Source of the DNA: an uncultured Clostridia bacterium
GTDB lineage: Bacteria; Bacillota; Clostridia; Oscillospirales; Ruminococcaceae
NCBI GenBank assembly: GCA_947427325.1
Contig: CANEHP010000072.1
Coordinates: forward strand, 1-10,494
Length of the DNA stretch: 10,494 nucleotides
Reading direction: 5' to 3'
Shown: positions 6,636-10,494 of the stretch, one piece after another
How the letters are laid out: the number at the start of each line of letters is the position of its first letter
How positions within the stretch are numbered: the stretch's first letter is position 1
Position numbers and translations under genes: made by a program
Notes under the pieces: generated by a model
What the model was told of the DNA's origin: nothing
Database searches by the model: none
The model's input: only the letters and a program-made list of their open reading frames with translations

Positions 6636-7811
6636 CTATATTCTGTCTGCCCTAAAAAAAGCGGTGACCTTAGTTCCGGAAGGAGTGTTTTCAATCCGCA
6701 GCCAGCCGCCGTGATGCTCGCACAGTACTTTGCCGATGTAAAGCCCCAATCCTAAGTGATCCGCCTTTTCTTTGGTAAAATAAGGCTCCGTCGCCTTTTC
6801 CAAAACGATTTTATCAAAACCGTCTCCGTCATCCAATACCGACAGCAGAAGCCCCTCCGGCGTTTCCTCAATGCAAAGCTCCGTTTGCGACTCAGCGTAC
6901 CGCACGGCATTTGTTATCAAATTGCCATACACCTGAGAGATCAGATTTCCGTCCAGCGGCAAAGCGGGCGAAGTTGTCCGATTCCGCATAGAAAAGCGTT
7001 TTCCCTCCCGTTGGCAGATAATTTCTCCGCTTTCCCGCAAAGACGCCGCAAGCGCTTTAAGCGGCGTTTGCTTATAATCGGGCTGTGTGTCCTCTAACCG
7101 CCTCAGGCGGCTCATGGTATCCACATAATTCTCCAACCGTAAAATATGCCGCTGCATAATGACGGCGGTGTTTCGTGTCTGTTCGTCCCCGTCTGCCTGT
7201 AATATTTCATTGTATCCCTTCAAAACAGTGAGCGGAGTCCGAAGATCATGGGCAAAGGCGGCATTCAGCCGCTTGCGTTCTTCCATTTTCTGCCACATCC
7301 CTGAAAAATTTTTCTCAAGAGCCCCACGCATGGTTTCAAAGGACTCACAAAGCCGACCCATTTCATCGTCTTTGTCGGAGGCAACGGTAAAGTTCAGATC
7401 GTTTCGTGAAATTTTTTCGGAAGAAAGGCTCAGCTCCGCAAGAGGCTTTTTCAGTTTATTCCGATAAAACAGCAAAGCTGCCGCCAAAATGCACAATGCG
7501 GAATACAGCGGCGTCGTTACGGCGGGTAAGGCTTCAAGAACATCAACTATCCTCTGATCCCTTGAAGACAGCGGCGCAGGATCTTTTACAATGAAATTTC
7601 CTTTACCCAGCCGTTCGCCCTGTTCATTGGTGAGGTAATAGTAGCTCTCCTCCATTTCGGGGTAAGACATATATATATTTTTGACCGCAAGCTCGCACAG
7701 CTTTGAGGTAAATGTACACAATACCAGCGCCAGCACGGCGGCAGCGGAAATATAGAGGACGAGAGTCTTTCGCAAAGACAGATTGCGCCGACAACGCTTT
7801 AACGGCACCAT
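6636..7811 (-). CDS. Two-component sensor histidine kinase, two-helix membrane type
   Basis: This 391-residue kinase has a first transmembrane helix at about 17-37, a short outer loop of about 60 residues, and a second helix at about 97-116. A HAMP linker at about 117-170 follows, then HisKA with FAHDLRTPLTVLKGY (phospho-acceptor H188), and a HATPase with N-box GNLITNAVRYA (N301), DDGDG at 327-331 and HLGLGLY at 352-358. All catalytic motifs are intact. The tiny sensor loop recalls kinases that sense the membrane or a partner transporter, but no transporter adjoins it. The ATG lies inside the true 3' end of the response regulator (13-base overlap, 7799-7811), typical of translational coupling, with GGGGGT as ribosome site. 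It would phosphorylate that regulator. No clear terminator follows. Confidence 0.92.
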   Translation of the reverse strand: MVPLKRCRRNLSLRKTLVLYISAAAVLALVLCTFTSKLCELAVKNIYMSYPEMEESYYYLTNEQGERLGKGNFIVKDPAPLSSRDQRIVDVLEALPAVTTPLYSALCILAAALLFYRNKLKKPLAELSLSSEKISRNDLNFTVASDKDDEMGRLCESFETMRGALEKNFSGMWQKMEERKRLNAAFAHDLRTPLTVLKGYNEILQADGDEQTRNTAVIMQRHILRLENYVDTMSRLRRLEDTQPDYKQTPLKALAASLRESGEIICQREGKRFSMRNRTTSPALPLDGNLISQVYGNLITNAVRYAESQTELCIEETPEGLLLSVLDDGDGFDKIVLEKATEPYFTKEKADHLGLGLYIGKVLCEHHGGWLRIENTPSGTKVTAFFRADRI

Positions 7812-8472
7812 TTATAGCCGCACCCCCAAACCGTTTCAATATAAGAACGCTCTGTGTGCGCTGCAATTTTCGTCCTGATTCTGCGGATATGTCCGCCACA
7901 ACGCCGCTGTCTCCCTCGCTGTTATAGCCCCAAATCTTCTCATAGATCCGTTCCTTGTCAAACACCTGTCCCTGATTTTGGGACAGCAGCTCCACAATAT
8001 CAAATTCCTTTTTTGTAAGGGGAATTTCCTTTTTTCCGAAGAAAAGCTGACGCTGTGTGTAATCTATGGCAAGACCTCCCGCAAATTTCAGCTGCGCATT
8101 GGTTTTGTGCCGCACTTCCCGCCGCAGGTGTGCGCATACTCTCGCTTCCAGCTCCGTCAGCGAAAAGGGCTTCAGAATATAGTCGTCTCCGCCGACCGAA
8201 AAGCCCTTCACCTTGTCGGCGTCCTCAATTCGTGCCGTCAAAAAAAGAATAGGGCAGGAGATACGGTCACGAACCAATTCACAGACCTCCAAACCGTCTA
8301 TGTCCGGCAGACTGATATCCAGCAGGATAATGTCCGGAGCCTGCTCTATTTTTCTAAGGGCTTCCGCACCGTTATGGGCGGACAGTATCCGACAGCCCTT
8401 TCCCCCAAAGAAGTCCGCAAGCATGGAAACGATATCGGGTTCATCGTCTACGATCAGTATTTTACAGTCCAT
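7799..8472 (-). CDS. OmpR-family response regulator, frameshifted in its DNA-binding domain
   Basis: The receiver domain is intact: acidic pair D9-D10, phospho-acceptor D52 in LLDISLPDIDG, T79, and K101 in YILKPFS. A winged-helix domain starts near residue 127 (LTKKEFDIVELL, YEKIWGYN). After VVAD at residue 194 the frame departs from the family. The next frame, read from 7891 leftward, continues HIRRIRTKIAAH, then SYIETVWGCGYKW and a stop at 7799-7801, exactly the missing recognition helix and wing. One base is lost between 7891 and 7892. Repaired, the protein is 224 residues, normal for the family. Unrepaired, it runs on to 7624 (282 residues) with a foreign tail. Start: the ATG at 8470-8472 has AAAGGGGG upstream; an earlier in-frame codon at 8535 lacks support. 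It pairs with the kinase gene that follows. The lesion may be real or a sequence error. Confidence 0.9.
7891..7892 (-). other. One-base deletion (frameshift point) in the response regulator
   Basis: On the minus strand the codons are GTG GCG GA, then CAT ATC CGC. The third base of the codon before CAT is absent. The family usually has a Glu or Asp there (VVAEHIR or VVADHIR). There is no homopolymer or slippery heptamer at the site, so a programmed shift is unlikely. Confidence 0.85.
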
Positions 8473-8492
8473 TGCGCCCCCTTTAAAACCGC

Positions 8493-8855
8493 CTATGCCA
8501 TATGCTTGTCCATATAGGAGGCAACATCCGACCAATCCGAAACAGAGACTTCAGGGTCCTTCCCCTCGTCGGTATCCACTTCGCCGTCGTACTCTGTGTA
8601 CTCTCGAAGGCAGACTCCGTCTTTGACGTGAACAAATTCCGCATTTATGTTATCGTCATAATACGCATAAATTAGCTCGTACCGACCTGCCAGCTCCACC
8701 CAGGCGGAGCTGTTCCAGCCGAAAAGCTGAGTGCCGGAGAAGTCCTCTGCCAGCGTCCATTCTCCCCGCCTCTCAAAATCCATATCCTCATATTCCGAAA
8801 ACAGGCTTCTTGCCTTTTGTATAGGCGCTTTGATCATTACTTTGCATTCCGACAT
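8493..8855 (-). CDS. Small acidic orphan protein, 120 residues
   Basis: I do not recognise a named family with certainty. The protein is acidic and soluble, with no signal or membrane segment. It is rich in aromatic residues in the pattern of a compact beta-sheet fold (LFGWNSSAWVELAGRYELI at about 44-62, then YAYYDDNINAEFVHVKDG). A highly acidic segment, EYDGEVDTDEGKDPE, lies near 88-102, and a short helix SDWSDVASYMDKH ends it. The start is supported by AGAAAGGG about nine bases upstream. Its stop is only 20 bases before the response-regulator start, so it is very likely in the same transcript. An immunity-like or other binding role is possible but unproven. Confidence 0.8.
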   Translation of the reverse strand: MSECKVMIKAPIQKARSLFSEYEDMDFERRGEWTLAEDFSGTQLFGWNSSAWVELAGRYELIYAYYDDNINAEFVHVKDGVCLREYTEYDGEVDTDEGKDPEVSVSDWSDVASYMDKHMA

Positions 8856-8879
8856 ACTATTTTCCCTTTCTTATTGATT

Positions 8880-8901
8880 CTTAAAAAATTTTGTTTTTAA
8901 G
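8880..8901. repeat. AT-only hairpin between two orphan genes
   Basis: CTTAAAAA (8880-8887) pairs with TTTTTAAG (8894-8901) around a six-base loop, in the gap between the 186- and 120-residue genes. With one G-C pair it is too weak for a standard terminator. Confidence 0.25.
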
Positions 8902-8914
8902 TATTGTTTGTTTG

Positions 8915-9475
8915 TTATCCTTGGAAGTCGCTTGTTATTATACAAGATGAAAATGAATAGCCGTCTATATGAGCCGTCATTTTCTTAAACAAATCCCTCG
9001 CCTTATCGCAGTCTTCCTTGTTCATAATTGTAAAAAAATAATCCTCGCCTGCTCCGTCAAAATTAACAATATATAAATCCTCCAACTGTGCGGAAAGCTC
9101 TGCCAGCCATTCCACAATACAGTCGTCGTCCGAAAACCTTTCCTCCTCTACGGTAAAATCAAGTCCTCGTGCTGTCCTGATATCCTCAATAAACCCAAAA
9201 AAGTCCTCTAAATCCGGTGCGCCGGCGTCAGAAGAAATAAGATAGCATTGGGGTTTTACCGCCTGCTTGTCGTCATCGGCAACATTCCCAAAGGGATCGT
9301 CAGGATCTATATCGTTTCCGGATAGTACATACAGAACATCGGGAATGCCGCCATACTCATCCTCTGCATTTTCCATACATTCTCTGCATCGGTGAAAAGC
9401 TTTTACGTTATGCCCGCAAAGTATAAGGGCGCAAAAATTTTTCAATACATCAATTTGGCTCGAATTAAGTACCAT
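8915..9475 (-). CDS. Acidic orphan protein with a Cys/His-rich N terminus, 186 residues
   Basis: The family is not recognised. The protein is soluble and strongly acidic (DIDPDD, ADDDK, VEEERFSDDD). The N-terminal 35 residues hold C15, C20, H22, H28, C30 and C33 (HRCRECM), a possible metal site. The middle, LEDFFGFIEDIRTARGLDF at about 89-107, followed by EWLAELSAQLEDLYIVNFDGAGEDY at 122-146, alternates helix and strand. I considered DUF6630-like proteins but cannot confirm it. The start is supported by AAAGGAA about nine bases upstream. The gaps to its neighbours are 92 bases upstream and 59 downstream, all on the minus strand, which fits one transcript. Confidence 0.78.
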   Translation of the reverse strand: MVLNSSQIDVLKNFCALILCGHNVKAFHRCRECMENAEDEYGGIPDVLYVLSGNDIDPDDPFGNVADDDKQAVKPQCYLISSDAGAPDLEDFFGFIEDIRTARGLDFTVEEERFSDDDCIVEWLAELSAQLEDLYIVNFDGAGEDYFFTIMNKEDCDKARDLFKKMTAHIDGYSFSSCIITSDFQG

Positions 9476-9567
9476 CGCTATTGTTCCTTTCTTTATCCGT
9501 TAAATTATTATTTGCTGTTCAAAACATTGCCCGTTGTTCCCACAATATAATTTTCAAACATCATCGT

Positions 9568-10014
9568 TTATTTCCGGCCGTCCTCATTACTGCCGGTTTC
9601 GTAGTCTAACGGGGAAATATAGGGGTATTCGTCAGCGGAACGTTTATGTTTTAAAGCCCATGCCTTCAAAGGAACATAGAGCAGAGCTTCAAATTCCGTG
9701 CTCCATACATTCCGTTCCTTTCCCCGTTTGACTTTTTCATAGTAATCCGATCCGTTTATCAAAGCGGCGCATCTTGAATATAAAAAAGTGTCCTCGCTCA
9801 TCAGCGGATCGGCTTTTCTGCATTGCTCAGCCAGCTTCCTTGTATCCAAATCATAAAGAAGCTCCGTCATTAAATCGTCAAACTCAAAAATAATACGATC
9901 CTCCTGTTCCGACAGGTATTTGATTACCGGCTTCAGCACCTTATCGTCATTGCCCTCTTTGCTCCAATCGCACAACTCCATCGTTGCCCAAAAGAAACCG
10001 AATTTTTCAAGCAT
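9568..10014 (-). CDS. DUF4240-like small protein, 148 residues
   Basis: The layout matches what I know of DUF4240, a family without a known function. It has an N-terminal FW pair (residues 8-9), a helical middle with IIFEFDDLMTELLYDLDT at about 41-58, then SEDTFLYSRCAALINGSDYYEKV (about 73-95), corresponding to the family's 'DD.F.yfR..li..G...Y' segment, and ISPLDYETGSN near the end (about 133-143). It is cytosolic and has no membrane segment. A TTG codon at 10033-10035 could add seven residues with AAGGGAA upstream. I prefer the ATG at 10012-10014 because GGGA sits eight bases before it. The gene is in line with the other orphan genes. A role as an immunity protein is speculation based on company and size. 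Confidence 0.72.
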   Translation of the reverse strand: MLEKFGFFWATMELCDWSKEGNDDKVLKPVIKYLSEQEDRIIFEFDDLMTELLYDLDTRKLAEQCRKADPLMSEDTFLYSRCAALINGSDYYEKVKRGKERNVWSTEFEALLYVPLKAWALKHKRSADEYPYISPLDYETGSNEDGRK

Positions 10015-10071
10015 AGCTGTTTTCCCATTTCTCAAAAATTTTAAAAATTCCCTTAATTCAAATATGACTGC

Positions 10072-10422
10072 TTATTCTTCCGATCCGTAAAGTCTGCGCA
10101 CCCTTTGGTCCAACTCACTGACCCACTTTGTGAGCGCCGCCCCCGACAGCTCACTGTCAAAAAACAGTGCGGCAGCTTTGCCTCCATCGAGCCATGAAAT
10201 CAGACAATTAGTGCCTCCCTGTCCCCAGAGCCGAAACGGAAATTGACTTCCGGTGCTGTCACAAAGAGTATCTGCGTCAGAGTACAGCACCAACTGCTGA
10301 AACAGATCATAGCTTTCCAAATCCCCCAGCTTGTCAATGTGAACGACTCCCGTCGTCCGATCCGCCGCTGCAAATATGGAAATGCCGTTTTCTTTCATAA
10401 AAGCAAGGATGTTTTCTTCCAT
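10072..10422 (-). CDS. Small orphan protein, 116 residues, possible roadblock-like fold
   Basis: The family is not recognised. The protein is soluble. It starts MEENILAFMKENGISIFAAADR, contains FRLWGQGGTNCLISWLDGG near 63-81, and ends with a strand (AALFFDSEL) and a helix (ALTKWVSELDQRVRRLYG). The helix-strand-strand-helix order loosely resembles Roadblock/LC7-type domains, but I would not assign it without a profile search. GGGGGGA about eight bases upstream of the ATG supports the start. It is the first gene of the minus-strand row seen in this window, and the promoter must lie beyond the right edge or in its first tens of bases. Confidence 0.72.
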   Translation of the reverse strand: MEENILAFMKENGISIFAAADRTTGVVHIDKLGDLESYDLFQQLVLYSDADTLCDSTGSQFPFRLWGQGGTNCLISWLDGGKAAALFFDSELSGAALTKWVSELDQRVRRLYGSEE

Positions 10423-10444
10423 TTTCGTTTTCCCCCCGATGCTT

Positions 10445-10494
10445 AGAACTTGTTCTCATAGGAATGGTGTGCGGATTTTCGAGCAAATTTTGTC
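10445..10494. other. Right-edge segment with a 12-bp palindrome, no gene assigned
   Basis: AGAACTTGTTCT (10445-10456) is a perfect palindrome except for its two-base centre. The remaining 38 bases have minus-strand frames open to the edge, one ending in TGA at 10456-10458 and another in TAA a few bases on, so this may be the 3' end of an upstream gene. The sequence also feels like a recurring intergenic tail in Clostridia, which I cannot verify. Confidence 0.25.

Noticed and set aside
7624..7798. C-terminal extension of the response regulator down to 7624
   Set aside because: It is an out-of-frame reading of the kinase N terminus created by the one-base shift, not a real domain or fusion.
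7885..7900. Programmed ribosomal frameshift in the response regulator
   Set aside because: No slippery heptamer, homopolymer or stimulatory structure is visible, and the family does not use one.
8473..8535. Earlier start of the response regulator at 8535
   Set aside because: It would overlap the previous gene and add 21 residues before the canonical MDCKILIVDDE, which has its own strong ribosome site.
8213..8626. Plus-strand open frames opposite the regulator and the 120-residue gene
   Set aside because: They are antisense to a gene with intact receiver motifs, lack ribosome sites and have biased composition.
1..10494. CRISPR array, tRNA, rRNA, insertion sequence or prophage
   Set aside because: No regularly spaced repeats, cloverleaf, rRNA segments, transposase or integrase motifs were seen on either strand.

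Overview
The window looks like chromosomal DNA of an anaerobic Gram-positive gut-type bacterium of class Clostridia (Oscillospiraceae or Lachnospiraceae would fit; I cannot separate them from this sequence). The reasons are strong AAGGAGG-type ribosome binding sites, AT-rich intergenic DNA with near-consensus sigma-A promoters, a stand-alone nifS-nifU pair, a CheY-rich sensor kinase, and a TTGACAG-type intergenic repeat of a sort I associate with this group. I see no tRNA, rRNA, CRISPR array, transposase or phage gene.

Layout. (1) Positions 50-2617, minus: a large membrane hybrid sensor kinase with an extracytoplasmic sensor region, HisKA, HATPase and two receiver domains. (2) Positions 2618-2885: a divergent control region with a good promoter on each strand. 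The rightward promoter is followed by a 29-bp imperfect palindrome built as CC-N5-GG, the shape bound by Rrf2-family regulators. (3) Positions 2886-4537, plus: nifS and nifU, which make sulfide from cysteine and assemble Fe-S clusters. They end in a strong terminator. (4) Positions 4538-4836: gene-free DNA with repeats and hairpins. (5) Positions 4837-6360, minus: a 64-residue zinc-ribbon-like protein and, upstream of it, a cytosolic GH27 alpha-galactosidase with its own consensus promoter. A perfect 16-bp stem lies between them. (6) Positions 6636-8472, minus: a two-component system. The response regulator has a one-base frameshift in its DNA-binding domain, and its true last codons overlap the kinase start. 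(7) Positions 8493-10422, minus: four small orphan proteins, mostly acidic, one of them DUF4240-like, in line with the two-component genes and probably co-transcribed with them.

How they fit. nifSU is a self-contained Fe-S assembly unit, probably controlled through the leader palindrome. The alpha-galactosidase hydrolyses small alpha-galactosides in the cytosol, but no transporter is in view. The run of small acidic proteins is the least explained part. Its look (unrelated, compact, cytosolic, own RBS each, gaps of 20-92 bp) recalls immunity-gene arrays of polymorphic toxin loci, but no toxin is visible, so this is inference. The most solid unusual observation is the response-regulator frameshift, because the missing C-terminal residues can be read, intact and in order, in the next frame.
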